A DNA stretch of 64,000 nt from Promerops cafer (Eukaryota; Chordata; Aves; Passeriformes; Nectariniidae): assembly GCA_013398275.1 (NCBI GenBank), contig VZSE01011443.1:248001-312000 (forward strand), given 5' to 3'. The position numbers were made by a program, and so were the translations under genes. The notes below the pieces were generated by a model. That model did no database searches and was not told the origin of the DNA. It worked only from the letters and a program-made list of their open reading frames with translations. Below, piece by piece: positions 11,561-25,100 of the stretch. The first letter of the stretch is position 1; each line of letters opens with the position of its first letter.

Positions 11561-14182
11561 TGACAGTTCTTTTGCTGTTTTCCTGGTTTTCCCCACAGTT
11601 TGTATGAGATCTTGCTGTCAGGGTTTTTGCTTTCTTATGTTATTCCTTGGTTCTTCCCCTGCTTCTCAGACACCTCTAAAAACATCTTTATCTTTTCAAC
11701 CTGTACTATTTAAAGCCTTAATTTTAGTATCTCTTCCATTATTTTTATGCCATGAAATGTCTTGTAGCGAAGAATTTGCAGCAGATGCTGAATAAGTAAA
11801 ATGGTTAAAGTCTTTCTTTAAAATCAAGGATTTGGTATTACTGTAGGGGGAAGGTGCAGATGAGACAGGTGTAAGGACTGAATTCATATCTCTGGAGTAG
11901 TTTCTCCTTTAAACTTTTTGTCTTCCTTGTTTAGAAAATGCTCAATGTTTGCACAATATTTACTATGGTAGCGGTAATAGTAAGGAACATATGAAGGACA
12001 AAGTGACTTTTTTAGATGCACTAAGAACTGAGCTTCACAAAAGATTGTCACACAGATCTATGGCATATTACTTCAGCCTCAAAAGTTGATTTTGCCTCAC
12101 TAAATTCCTAAGAATATGCTTATTCTTCCTTCCTTGTCCTAATTTCTTGCATATTGGTGTATATACTGACAGGCAGTTGCTACATTTCACCTCAGGGATT
12201 TCTGTACTTCAGTGCTTGATGAAGTAATCCCTTTGTCTAGTTTCTATTTAAAGTCTCTTGGGATAAAAGGTAACACATGAAGATGTGTAGAATTGCACTC
12301 ATTCCAATCTAGCTGTAAAAAATTGAAAGATATGGTAATACAAAAAAAGGTGCAGATAATAAAATTCTGTGAGCAAGAGGTATTAGGGAAAAATTACTGA
12401 ATCGTTTAATCCCAAAATAACATCCATCCACACCTTGATTTTTAAACAAATTTTTCATTGAGTGACTCATCCGTAAAATGTTGAGGTCAGCAAATAACAT
12501 TAACATACAGTAAAAATTTCTAATGACCACCGGTTCCATGTAAAGTATCAACATTTTGCTTATTGTATATGACACAGAAGGAGGAAGTAACACAACCTGC
12601 ATTTTATTACTTGAATCAGATACAAAAGGTTTTCAAAACTTCAAATTCAACTGAAAGCAGCTGTTGGGAAAATATCATTACATTATACCTTAAGCTAGAA
12701 AAGCCAATTTAATGGTGACATTTTATTTTATTCAGATGGTCCTTTCTTTTATTCTGCCTAACCCAGTAAAGCTTGTGGAAATTGTATCTGGATGAAATCA
12801 CCAGAAGGTGAAGGGCCCATGACTAAAAACATTCTTTAAAGATTATTCAAGGTTGCAGTCAAATGGAATAGCAGCACTAACGAGAGCAAAGGTCTCCATA
12901 GCTACAGGAAGTAATATTACATCGTTTAGTAGGGCCTTTAAGAAAACACAGTCTTGTTACTAGATTTGGTTAAATGTCAATTAAAGTGCTGAACAAAACC
13001 ATTAGATACTATAGAAAACACAGGTATTTTGAAATGTGGGGGTGTAATTTCTCCAAACCAGCGTAGAATGGAGTCTGCAGGTGGACTTACCTCACATCTG
13101 ATTCACTTCCAGTTATAGCCATTGCACCACTTTAACTAACTGTTCCCCTGATTTGACTAGATTATTTTTCTATCTGTCCCTCAGTTGGTTATTAATACAT
13201 CCATCCTACCTGGGGACTGAGCAGAGCCATTGTACTTTTACCTTTATCTTCAGTAGATATGATAAAACCTTGAGGGCAGTTGTTCAGTCAGCAGAGGATT
13301 GAGCCTGTGCCGGTGCTCAGCCCGTGACTACACTCAACTGAGGACACTTCCAGGAGTGTGAGCATAAAGTGCCCTTTGGCACCTCCCCTGGCTTCTGCAC
13401 TGCAGATGCCTTTGGCAGCCCTCAAAAAATTTTGCTGCCATGGAACTGTGATTATTACCTTCTGTAATTAGTTTAGAATTTTCTAACAGTGAGAAGATTG
13501 TGACAGTCAGCTTAGTAATTTAAGTTTTCATTTTATGAACAGGAATACTACTTTCTTTTGTTTTCAACCTGCTGCCAGATACCTTCATTTGGTGCCCTGC
13601 TGAACTTGTTACAAGAAACGCTGAGTGCTGTGTAATCAGCTATTAGGATCAGAAGAGATTAAAATATAAAACCAAATTAGTCTTTCTTTTATCCTAAGTA
13701 GGCAAATCCTGATTAATTTCAAGAGCTGAGCCCAAAGGAATAGAAACATACATGTAAACTATGTATACAGTTCCTTTAGGAAAGAAAAAAATTTAAAAAT
13801 TGTAAAGTAGCAAAGTCCAGCGGCAATGCTGGATAGACAAATTTGTATATCTGCATCTTCATATACCAGATCCAGTAATGCCACCAGTCTGAAGAGTTAC
13901 CTTAGTAATGATATGATTCTCTTACATGTATACTCTGACTATTTGGGGCATTTGTCAAAACTCTTCAGAGTAAAATAATTGACACCCTTATTTAACAGAA
14001 AACTGAAGATGGGGGACTCTGAAGCTTGTCAGGAAATCTTCACAGTTGCATCTAAACATGATCATAAGAAAATATGCAAGAGCATATATATACACGTACA
14101 TCTACCCTTATTCATATACATTTTTATCAAAATCTAATTTGTGTTTCTGTGTTAAACAAAACAACAATGAAACCATGTTTCA

Positions 14183-14258
14183 TTCACAAAGCAAACAAAA
14201 TTATTTTATTTTTCTACAAATTCACAAAGCAAACAAAATTGTTTGATTTTCCTACAAA
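14183..14258. repeat. 38-bp tandem duplication
   Basis: Two adjacent 38-bp units, each beginning TTCACAAAGCAAACAAAATT and ending CTACAAA, differ at only a few positions. This is a recent-looking local duplication typical of replication slippage. It lies in AT-rich DNA with no gene. Confidence 0.9.
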
Positions 14259-15194
14259 TTCAATCCCCTGAAAGTTATTAAATCTTGGGATACCTGTTAT
14301 TTTCAGTTTCTTTGAAATTTCCCCAAAACAACAAAGAAAATCTTATTAGACTATCTGTTATTCTTTGTAATGTTCATAAAGTTTCCACATACCTTGAAGT
14401 TCCTAATTCATAGTGAATAGCCTCAAATTAATCCTACCAATGTTTTCTGGAAGATGTTAGGTAAACAGCTTCTACAGATTATTACAAGAAGTAACTCTGT
14501 ATTTTCAGATATGTCCTGAAAAATAGTTGTCCAGTCAGTAACCACTTTCATATGTATTTTACAATAAACTTGAATATAACTGTTCTCTTGTTGTGTGTCT
14601 GCACAATCAAGCCTTAAAACAGATTTTTTTCTGTCCATGAATGAATCAGAAAAAAAGATATTTTTACCCATCATCACAAATACCTTTCCAAACATAAGCA
14701 TACCAGAAGCTTAAATACACAGACACAAAGAATTCTGAGAAAGTTCAGGAGAGTCGGTGCTGTCAAAGAAATTTTTGCAAAGAGGACAGCCTTCATCCCA
14801 CTGAATAAAAGTAATGCTGAGGTGGGAGAATTCTTCAAAAATCCCCTTTGATCCAGCTTCTCTCTTTGCAGTTAAAAGTTCATTGGAGTGGGCTATGAAC
14901 CGATGGATAGATTAGAAGGACAGAATCACTGCTGAAGTTCTGAAACTGTTATGAAGCATAAACATAAGCAAATTAATTTATTTCTCCCAACTGAATTGTA
15001 TATGTTGTGCAGTGTTTGAGTTGGCAAGGCATAAATAGGTTGGTCATTTTGAATTAGATCATAAAATTTCTTCAAAATTTTTTTTCCATTTCCCATATGG
15101 CATTTCCATTATTTACAAAGCCAAAGTGGTTTTCCCTATTGTTTTGGAAGTCTTTGTTTGATCAAAAAATACAAAATTGTATTTCTTCATGCAT

Positions 15195-15226
15195 GACTTA
15201 TGCATCTGTTGACTTATGCATCTGTT
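15195..15226. repeat. 16-bp perfect tandem duplication
   Basis: GACTTATGCATCTGTT occurs twice in direct succession without mismatch. Each unit contains an ATGCAT palindrome. It is a short slippage duplication. Confidence 0.9.
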
Positions 15227-18120
15227 CTAATGACTTTTTTAATGCAAAAAAGATGAAGTGAAATAAAAACGAAATTGATAATTTGTGTGCTTTTATACTT
15301 CACAACACATGCCTTTGTTGAAAAATATGACAATATTCTACTGTATTAAGCTAATTTGTTTATACAAATACTGCCCTGTGTACTTACTGCAAATGATGCA
15401 CACATTTGTAAAACTGGAAAAGTAGATTGACATATGAGAAAAGAATATCTTACCTAAAGCTCTTCCTAGTTCAATTTTAAGGACTTACTAAGCAATTCTA
15501 AAGCAAAAGTTTCTCTCACTGAAGGCAACATGCATTTGTCAGCTTTAGGTCACACAGTAACAAAGCATTTAAATATGGGAACTGGGAAGGAAGGGAAATG
15601 CTAAAAAAATCTACTAAACTAGAATTTTCATACTATCCTGCTAGGTTGGGGGCAAGTCTTACTCAGCATTTCTACATGCAGTAGGGATATTTCCTCATGT
15701 TCTAACTTTTTTTTCAAGCTGTCTGCCACATTACACAGCATGCATAATTTGTATTCCACATAATCTACATTTGATTACTTCCATAGTGTGCTGTAAAGTC
15801 CACCTTTCTTTGAAGTATTTACAACTATTGGAGAATACAAAGGGTTGTGAATGGTTAGAAGGGCAAGAAAAGAAGTTTTAATTTGTCTGTTTACTTGTTG
15901 TAGTGAATACTGTTGACATGAAGAATGTCAAGCAGCTTTTATGTTCATATCTGCTAGCAAGGACTCCTAGCTACTTTGCTTTAGAAGTTTTCTTACAGCC
16001 ACTTAGAAGCACATTTTAAAACATTATTTCTAATTAACTTCACTTTTGAAAAAATTCTGCCTGCAGTGACCATATTTTAGTAGAAGTCAGTCTCAAAGTA
16101 TAATGAATAGTTTAAAGTGTGTCTGTTTAGAAAAGTTAGGACAAATCATGTGGCATTTTTTTATAGTTTTGCAATGATTTTCAATCATTTAATCCAAGAA
16201 GAAACTACATTGCTCAGCTGAACCAGAGAAAACTTCTAAGTCAGAAATCTCATTACCAACAAGAAACAGAACCAAAACTTCCATGTTATGGATGATATTC
16301 CAGTCTGTAGACAGAAGTCTGTACTTCAGAATTTGTGCAAGGTGTGTTTAGTCTGCACCACACGCTATAACAGAAGTATAAAGAGTTATATCTGATGTAT
16401 GTCCTGAGCCACCTATAGCTGTAGGTCTTTAAAAACTGTTTCTAAGCACCAGAAAGCAACAGGTTAACACATGCCAATGGCTGGTGAATAGTTTCCTGCT
16501 GTTCAGTTCTCTTCTGCACCACTTGAAGAGGATGCAGTGGATGATGGAACCTGAATGTAACCCAGGATTCTTGCCACCTTGCCTTTCCTCTCCTCTGGCA
16601 CCACTGGGTGTCTAAAAGGAGCTTGAAATTCTTTGAAGGCCTTCCTGCAAATTGCTGCTTCCCAAGAAATGGTGACAGCTAGTAGTACTGTGCTAGTCTG
16701 GAACAAGGACAAGCTAAAAAAAGTCTGTAATTGCTCTCGTGCTCCAGCTCCTGCTGCTAAAGGGCAGATATGGCATCAATATTGGTGCAGGAATGATACA
16801 GACTTTGCTTTCTTCCATGTAAGGAAATCCTTTCCCTGGTGTTTAATGGAACAAATGCAGCTCCAAATGCTTCCTATTCCTGTGCTAGTGTGGCATAGCA
16901 TCTGGCCTATATTTGTTAATTCCTTCATAAATTACAGGCCCAGATTTTTAGAGGTTGTTGGGATTTTTACACAAATAGGGTGGGAATGTTTCCCTTGAAC
17001 ACTCTTAATTGTTCTTGGCGTAAAAATGATTTGACTGTGATCAGGATCAGACCTAGAAACTTGAAGTAATGAAGCCTACAGACAGCTGGCAGAAATACCA
17101 TTTCTCCTTGCACGTTTATCTTATTCAACTTGGGGGGCCTGGGGTTAATTAGAAGAAAAAATATTCTGTTAAACAAGGCTTTGTAAAGTAGATCTGAGTT
17201 CTTCCTGGATTTAAAACTCATTGGTTCTACTCTCTGGATAAGCATAAAAGAACTATTCACCTCTTGGTATACTCATTTCATCTCACCATTGACATTCAAG
17301 CAACTCGAACACAGCATGAAGTCAACCTTTGGTGATGAAACACTAATGAATCTTTAAAAGGACTGTTGATGTAATACTCTGCTGATTGGACAGCGAACTC
17401 TTTATTTTTGTTTTCTACTTATATACATGCTGATTGATGGAATAGTTCTTTAGATTCCTTAGGAATCAGAGGTTTTTTCTTGCTGAATTTTGATTTTGAA
17501 GTCTAGGGGTTTTTTAGTCAGAAAATTGTTTCCCAGCAAGTGAGGGAAATGAAAAGGGTTCAGTACCAAAAATAAGATAGAGCAGCACTAGCTTTGATAA
17601 AAAAAGGACAAATTGAGCAAGTAAACAAAAATCACCATGAGTCATTTTCTCTTCATCACATTTTCCCAGTTATATAGTAATATGTTAAGCATAATTCCCC
17701 ACTGAAAATTAATGATTTGTTCAATTTCTGTAAACTGATTTGTTGTGTCCTGTTCTATGCTGATGGTCATTCACATCTTTCGTTCAGAGAAGTATTATAT
17801 TTCTTTGCTAACAAGGAAAGTTCAAAAAAGAGTAATAGTTTCACTTTTCCTACAGTAGTAAATTGGATACACAAGGTTGCTGCATACTGTCAGTCTCTGC
17901 TTTGCTCCTTTGTAGTACTTTAGAGTAGTTTTGGTGTTGTCCCTCCTGGCATCTTATTGAATGGATGGTGATATACTCTGTTTTAGGAAAAGATCAAAAT
18001 ATGTCTCCAGTTTGGAAAGATTAGGATTCTGAAAGAAAATGTCATAAATCCTTAGAGGTTAAATCTGTGTTATAATAGATGTTTACATAGGTAGAAACTC
18101 TGCCATGTTCAGCACACAGC

Positions 18121-18300
18121 CACTCTGACATCAGCGAGAGCGGCGCATGTGACAATGGAGACTGTTCCAATAGCCAAGAACAAAAATATTTAGGCAATTA
18201 AAACCCAATGATGGAATGATATTTCAACAGCAGCCAACTGTCTCACTTTGGACACTCGGAGGAATCGGGACTGTTTTAACAAATCAGCACCTAGACTGCT
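18121..18300. promoter_or_regulatory. Possible conserved non-coding element
   Basis: This is an island of balanced composition in AT-rich DNA. It keeps a cluster of CpGs in 'cagcgagagcggcgcatg' (about 18132-18149), preceded by TGACATCA (CRE/AP-1-like), with ACAATGG (SOX-like) and CCAAT further on, and more CpGs at 18256-18270. In an otherwise CpG-poor bird sequence, retained CpGs suggest either selection or a young insertion. No repeat family is recognised. Its role is inferred only. Confidence 0.25.
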
Positions 18301-20899
18301 TCCAAAAATGCATTACTAGTTATAAAATAATATTTATGGAAATGAAATATAAATTAAAACCAGGATATTTTTTCAACAAATGCTTACTCTAACAAGTTAT
18401 TTTTTCCCAAAGATTTTGTGCATGAAAGACAATGTAGTTTGAAAAAAAATTATATTAAAAAAAAAATATATGAGCAAAACAAGGGTAAAGTTTCTGAATT
18501 TTATAGTTATTTCCAGTTATATTTTCAAGATTATTAGAATTAGTGCAAAGGGTAAAATAGTTCGGCACACAATTGAAAGTCTTTCATAGTTCAAAAAACT
18601 GCAGCCCCTTTATCAACTGAAAATTCACTTGAGAGAATACAAAACTGGACACCATAAAAAAATACTACATCCATTCACATTCATGAATCTACTTCTGAAT
18701 TTGTCCTGCAATCAGACTCTTCTCAAGTCTGATCAGCTTTCTGAATATTACTCAGAAAATCTTTATCTTTTTTTAGTAACATAGTGCCTTTCTTTGGATT
18801 TCAATTTTCTATTATTCCACCAAAAAGAAACCAAACTTGAACATTTTAATTGGATTCAAAAGTCTGAATGTGTATATTGATTTAATATGTTACATTTCAC
18901 TCCATGGAAAATACTATTTCCAGGGAGAAAAGGTCTTCAATATTTTTAAAATTTTTCTTAGTGCAAAAGAAGACAAATTACAGATTATATAAGACGGCTC
19001 TGAAAATTCCATGGAGTCAGCAAATCTTTAGGAGTCTGTGTTTAAAATTAATTTTAAAGTATGAGGCTGAAGGTTTGGGGATTTTTAGCAAATGTCATCA
19101 AAACATTAAATGAATTCCAGCATGTGAGTTCTTATTGTTACACATGGTATATAAAACCCAGAATCTTTTGATGTAATACTCTCAATGCTGAGAAAACTTT
19201 TTGATTATTCTCTAAACTTTGATACAGCCCCAGTCTAGAATGAGGCCAGAAAATATTATTTTCTAACCCTTATGAGGTAAGTTTTTATTCACGAACAGTT
19301 ATGACAGGAAAAATTCTTTATTTAAAGGTGGTGCTTAATATAAGTTTAGATAATATAGATCTTATATATAGCCTCTGCAGTAACAGAGGATTGCTTTTGT
19401 TAAAGCCTGAGGTTTTGTCCAGTGCCACATGCCTGGTTTCCTAATAAATCTATTGATATCTGTTTTCAAATAATGATTTCTCTTCTACATAATACAATAT
19501 ATTTTAAGCATAGTTTATTTAATTTATGGTGTATCTCAAATTACATCATCCCTCAGCACGTTTTTAAATATCCAAGAAGTTATATTGCTGTATATATCCA
19601 CTGGGACAAATTCTCCTCTAGTATGCATACCAAGAGAAATCCTGTATGAGGAAGTCTACATCGAAGTCAATTAAGTGGCAATCATTTGCAGCACTTAATT
19701 TTGCCATTAAACTCTAAGCAGGGACCATAATTTTCCAAATGTGTGTAGACATGCTATGATCAGGAGGTCTCAGTTGGTTAGGGATTAATTCTAGGAGTTA
19801 TTGAAATACAAATACGTGACATTCATAAAGCAGAGCAAGAAGAATTTTTCTCAGTGAGTTTCACCCACAGTTAGTAATAAACTGTATTATGACAAGTACA
19901 AAATCACAGTAAAACCAAATGCAGAGGTACCTTCCCCTCTCCTTCATACAAAACTATTACATTTACATAGCATAGTTGAAAATAATCTGTGTGAGAACAA
20001 ACTGTTTCAGTATGTTCAAACTAGTCACCTGTTAATGTCTGGTTCTCTCCTACATGCTACTTAAAGAAAACCAAAACAAAGATAAAACAGCCTGAAAAGT
20101 CCATAAATATTCTTCAACTCTAATCATGTGATAATTTCAGATTCACAGCCATGTTAGCTTAACATGATAAAACTTCTATACATGCTTCTCTATGAACATC
20201 AACAGGAGATGGAAAACATGTGACAGTTGTTAAAGTTTTTTTCCAGAGACTGTGCTTTTTTTGCTTGCACAAATGGCCAGAGAGAGTGATGAGTGACCTC
20301 TTGCTCTGGGTTCAAGCCAGTTGCAAAAGGCAAAGAAAAATGGTACTGCTGGCCACTGAGAGATGAACTTCCCATTTGTCAATACAGCTTCATTGGGAAA
20401 GCAGGTAACAGCCTTGCCAACATCACTGACAAACTTCCACATCAACTTCGGCCCACAGCACCTCTGCTTTGCTTGCAACTACTGTAGAAATGACTAATAC
20501 AACCTTTGGGCATTCTCAAGAGCTAACTTCATTAAACCAGTTGATTATCAGAAACCACTGCTGAAGTTTATAATACAGCATTGACAAAGAAGGATGAAAT
20601 AATGAAAAAAAGGGTAAGGAAAATATATGTGGAGTAATACTTTAAGTTCTAGAACTGAGTTAGGTCTCAAAGTATCAAATCCTTCTGAAACATAGAAAAG
20701 GCAGAGACTTATATTCAATAGTAGCTTTCTTTAACTCCAGTTTTTACTCTAAGTGAAAATCCAGATTGTCAGATTAGTTAGATAAGTTATTACAAATTGA
20801 TATATTCTAAATTTCACTCCGCTGTTTGACAAAGCCACTTGCATCTTTGACAGTTACAGCACAGCAAGATGGAAGGAAATAATCAGTTTACTTCCACTG

Positions 20900-20925
20900 T
20901 GGGATCCCACCATGGGATCCCACCC
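20900..20925. repeat. 13-bp duplication with BamHI-type palindrome
   Basis: Two 13-bp units, TGGGATCCCACCA and TGGGATCCCACCC, lie head to tail. Each contains the palindrome TGGGATCCCA. It is a local duplication of no evident function. Confidence 0.85.
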
Positions 20926-21981
20926 CTCTCCTTTCCAGACTTTCTAGTTCTTTCTTCCATCCTTGATGAATTTAGTTCATACCTCTTCTTTCCCTTCCAA
21001 TTTTATCAGTTCTCTTTATGACCCCAGTATTAAACTAGTAACACTGGGAACTTCTGCAACAGCAGCTACCTCTGCTTTTAATCATCAACGTCACCCATTC
21101 AGAACAGTTGTCCACCCTGTTCTCATAGTATTCTGAAACTTTCAAACTTTCTTCACAGCTTCACCATTCAGAGCAGCCCAGTTCTTCCATCTGCAGAGAT
21201 ATATGTCATGACAAGGAGAGTCAGACAGAGAGGATTAAGGTTCAGAATTGTATGTTGTTTTATCAGATAATGACATCAATTCCAACCTAGAATGGTAACA
21301 GAGCCATCCCATTTGCATGGCTTTTTCTTCTGTGAAAACAATTTTGGTCTCATTCCACTTCCCAGGGGACATAAGGCTGTGTTCCAGGTCAGTGCATAAG
21401 TAGAAGCTCGTCCCACCATTTTACATAAGACCTGTTTAGTCCACCTTTGCCTGACACTTCTCTGCCTGTGTTCTAGTCCTTGTTCTAGTCCAGCATGTGA
21501 AGCAGCTCAGATATTCTTGATTCCTGAGGCTGCTGAGGCAGCTGGGAAGCCCTATTTCTTCCCAGTTTACACTTCACACTGAAGTCTCTCTCCTTTCTGT
21601 TGACGTCACCTTCAGCTATTTATTTCATGATGTAGTTCACTGACATATTCTGCTGCCTGACATTGTCTAACACATTCTATTCCTTGGGTTAGAAAAGAAT
21701 GATGTGTCCATGCCTGAGACTCTAGTAAGATTGCAGTTTTCATGGATTTGCCTACAATGAAAACAGTTTGCTGCAAGATTCCAACAAATATCACTGCAGT
21801 ATCTAGAGGATCTGTCTGAACTGTCTGAAGAGGTCCTGCCTTGGGAGTAAGGTAGAAAATACAAAAATCTCAGGACACTGTGAGCTGAACACACATTAAC
21901 TTGCTAGTCAAATATCATTTTAAAGAGAAGATAGAAGAATACAGTAGGGTGCAATGTTAAGTTAGGAGAGCTTTATTACAG

Positions 21982-22118
21982 AGAATCACAGAATATTCTG
22001 AGTTGAAAGGAACCCACAAGGATTATTGAGTACAACACTTGACTGAATAGCCTATACAGGGGTCAAACCCACAACTTTGGCACTATTAATACTGTGCTCC
22101 ACCCAGCTGGGATAATCT
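21982..22118 (-). mobile_element. tRNA-Ile-derived SINE (TguSINE1-like)
   Basis: Read on the minus strand, the element starts with a tRNA-Ile-like head: an A box related to TAGCTCAGTTGG, the anticodon-arm segment GTATTAATAGTGCCAAAG (parental tRNA GTGCTAATAACGCCAAGG), then a B box GGTTTGACCCC. The CR1-like tail follows and ends TCAGAATATTCTGTGATTC. This combination is known from the passerine TguSINE1 family, which was probably copied by CR1 reverse transcriptase acting on the shared 3' end. The copy is nearly full length with scattered substitutions, and the intact B box distinguishes it from the copy at 29764. It is a retroposon, not a functional tRNA gene. Confidence 0.85.
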
Positions 22119-25100
22119 CAGGATTTGGCTGATGTCTGACTGGTGGAGCAGGATTCAGCAACCCTTATGGACATGCCTACTGCCATAAAGGTGCACAAAT
22201 CTGTCTTTTCTTGTCCTCAATCTGCTGATCCAGTGGGGGCAAGGTATTCCCCCTTCCTTATCCATACCTCCAGCACCCCAGTAGCCTAAACTGGCCCTGA
22301 AGTGACAGCATTGAAGTGACAGCACTGAAGCCAACACAGCCTCACGTGAAGGTTGTAGTGCTAGCACATAGTGAGAGAGGTGACAATGTCCAAACGAAAA
22401 CTGCATTTTGGCTCTCCCATTAATCCCTAGCTCTTCTTCCCCCACTACAGCACTGAGGACTTGCAATTTCCTCCTGTTTCAGGTCTCGTCAGCTTCCTGA
22501 CCTTGTGCACTGTGTGTGGAAAGGCAAAGAGAATTGCTGGGCAATGCCCAAGTGCACAGGCTTATCTTATCTGTGACTGTGCCACAATACAGGGCATGCC
22601 CTTGTCACTTGATGCAGTGGGTAGGAGAGAAAGGCTGTCAACCAGCACTGGGTTGTGACTGTTCCTCAACTCGCTGCAAGCCTTGCAGGCACAAAGCACT
22701 GACGACCCAGTAAATGTGTCATGTACCACAGAAAACAACTGGAAACAACCAGGCATGAGAACATAGATTTTTTAGGAAGTTTTAATACAGAATAGTCACA
22801 TACATTACTGTACACTTTTATTCTGCCTCAAATTTCTTTGTCTAGACCTCAAATGCATACATAAATACTTAGAGGTTCAATATTAATAAATAAAATAATA
22901 GGAGTAGTTATGTACAATTTTACTTTTATTTTTTAACTCTAGTAATTTGTAAACTTGTGAAGTCTATATTCCATATATGTGCATGCTGTCCATTATCTTA
23001 TCAGTGAGTACATAATAGATTCCTTATTATTTTCTTATTGTTTAGGCCATTTTGACATAAATTTGTTTTCCAATGATTTTTAACAAGCAAAGAAAAATCA
23101 TAACAGACTGTCAATAAAACAGTCCTTTTTTATTATGGTAAAGTTTAAAGTGATGTGAAAGTGATCAGATTATTTTAAAGATATCTCTTTTTAAATGCAT
23201 TTAATTCCTTTCATACTACCCTAAGGTCAGCACAGGAAGGATATGTCTTCATTTGATAACCTTAATCTAAATCTTCTTTGTGGTTAACCTCTGATAGCCT
23301 TTTTGGCCTCTGTTTAGAACCTCATATCAGACCTGTCCACTCTTCTAAATATACCCTGATCCATGTCTCTATTTTAGGATACAGCCCAGAAATTACCTTT
23401 CAAGCTCTGTACACTGAGTTCAAAGATGTTAAACTCGCAGGATCTGTGCACAAGTAGAAAGGAAGCTGCAGGAAATCTAAAGACAGAGCAATAGAGAAAA
23501 TAAGTGGTTTGTATTAAAAGGAAATAGAAAAGAGTTTCAAATATATTAAGAGAAATAATTTTGAGAAATGTGCTGATTTTTTTTACCTTTTTGAAGTTCT
23601 CTGTAGAAACTCTCCCATCCCCCTCTAAGACTTAAAGTAAAATCTGATAAGAAGGGAATTTAATCTTTCTTTGAATCCAGATGGATTTTCAAGTATTAAT
23701 ATCTGATTGAAATCTGGTTGTAATGTCACAAAATGAGCTGTAAACTTACTCTCCCTACAGAAGAAGTAGCCTCCTTGTCCTTTCTCCATGAGTGTGTGTT
23801 AGGGTTTTTTGGCACAGTATATTTTTCCATCTGGCCTTCTTGAACATAAACCTGAATCCTCCTACAACAGATGTACCTGACCACAGTCTGCTGGGATGTG
23901 CCTGGGATCACCAGATAAGGTGGTATGTCCAGGTGAAACTTCACCATGTTTATGTGGAGAGAAAACCTCATTTGTGAACACCTTCTTGTGCCAGCCCCAT
24001 GTCATGCTGAATCAAGTGTCAGCCTGACATTATTACCATGTTTTAGGGCTGCCACATGCAGGTTATTCAATGGACACTCTACTATGCTGTTTACATGTAG
24101 ATGTAGCCTCATGAAGAAAGTCTGGGGCAAAGCAGCTGACTCAGCTAGATATCCTGACTCACAGCCTTGTGCTCTGGCTAGTGGGTCACTCTCTCTCTTC
24201 CACAGATCCAGCTGTTTCTAGTTTTCCTGAAAGGATCTCAACCAAAACTCATTGAAGCTAAAATAAAGAATCCCACTGCCATCTGTGGGCTGTGGGTCAC
24301 TTCCAGACCAAAATAAATTTGGCTTTCAGTATTTGTCCTGCATTATTTCTTATTAAAAGCACATTCTTCTATTTTTTCGCTGTCTCTTCCATCTGTCTGT
24401 TTGTTGTGCTCTCTCTCTCTGTTGACACAATACTGGCTGAGTCTGATTAGTACTGTGCCTTCTCCAAATAGGTCACTCCAAGAGTAGCACTGCACAGTTT
24501 TGGACATCTTTGAGATGAAATTGGCAGCCTGCTTGCCCCAGTCACATACAAAAGACAGAGCAGGACATCTTGTTTCCTCAAGATGTTGTTTGCACCAAAA
24601 ATTGTGCAGAGTGAGCAACCTGTGATTTCACACATGCAGAAATAACACTGTGTTGAGTGCTTTAAAGGGGATGTTTGGACTTTGGCAGTCTAGAAAAGCC
24701 AGTTGCAATCTTGCCTTAAGTTTGAGAATTCTCATCTTTACTGAGAACTTCTTTCCAGCCATATATAAGATTCATAGTGTTCACATTTCACACTGCATTT
24801 GTTAGGTACATACCACAGCATAAATCACCTGGAACAGAAACAGTACCATGTGGTGAACTGAAGATCTCCAAAATGAACTGTTCGTAAATGAACTGCAGAC
24901 CATGGCTTGTTTTCTGGGGGAAAAAAATTGTGAACATTTTTTAATTAGGGAAGGAATGAAAATTTTGTGATCTCTTCATGAATACACACAAGAGGAAGGA
25001 TACTAGGGAAGGCAGCTTTTTCAAATTTTTACTCTGCTGAAAGTTATGAAATTTATCAATATCTGTTACATTTTCTGAGTAAATAACATTAGAGAAAAAG

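Larger units (their letters stand above)
11561..21981. other. AT-rich non-coding stretch
   Basis: Apart from the sub-features listed separately (tandem duplications at 14183, 15195 and 20900, and the CpG-bearing block at 18121), nothing here is recognisable. The open frames are short. The 121-codon plus frame at 16633-16998 and the 69-codon minus frame at 16503-16712 overlap each other and have no motif. The block 21190-21600 is somewhat GC-richer and may be an unidentified repeat. Confidence 0.5.

Noticed and set aside
11209..11795. Open frames of 114 and 185 codons on the plus strand
   Set aside because: They run through T-rich and pyrimidine-rich simple sequence and encode mostly Phe, Leu, Val and Ser. 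The apparent membrane-protein look comes from base composition.
16503..16712. 69-codon minus frame with a Ser-rich end, protein-like in appearance
   Set aside because: No recognised family, no clear upstream acceptor, and the opposite strand is also open across part of it.
22060..22118. tRNA-Ile gene (minus strand)
   Set aside because: The tRNA-like part is the head of a SINE. It is degenerate and continues directly into a CR1-like tail.
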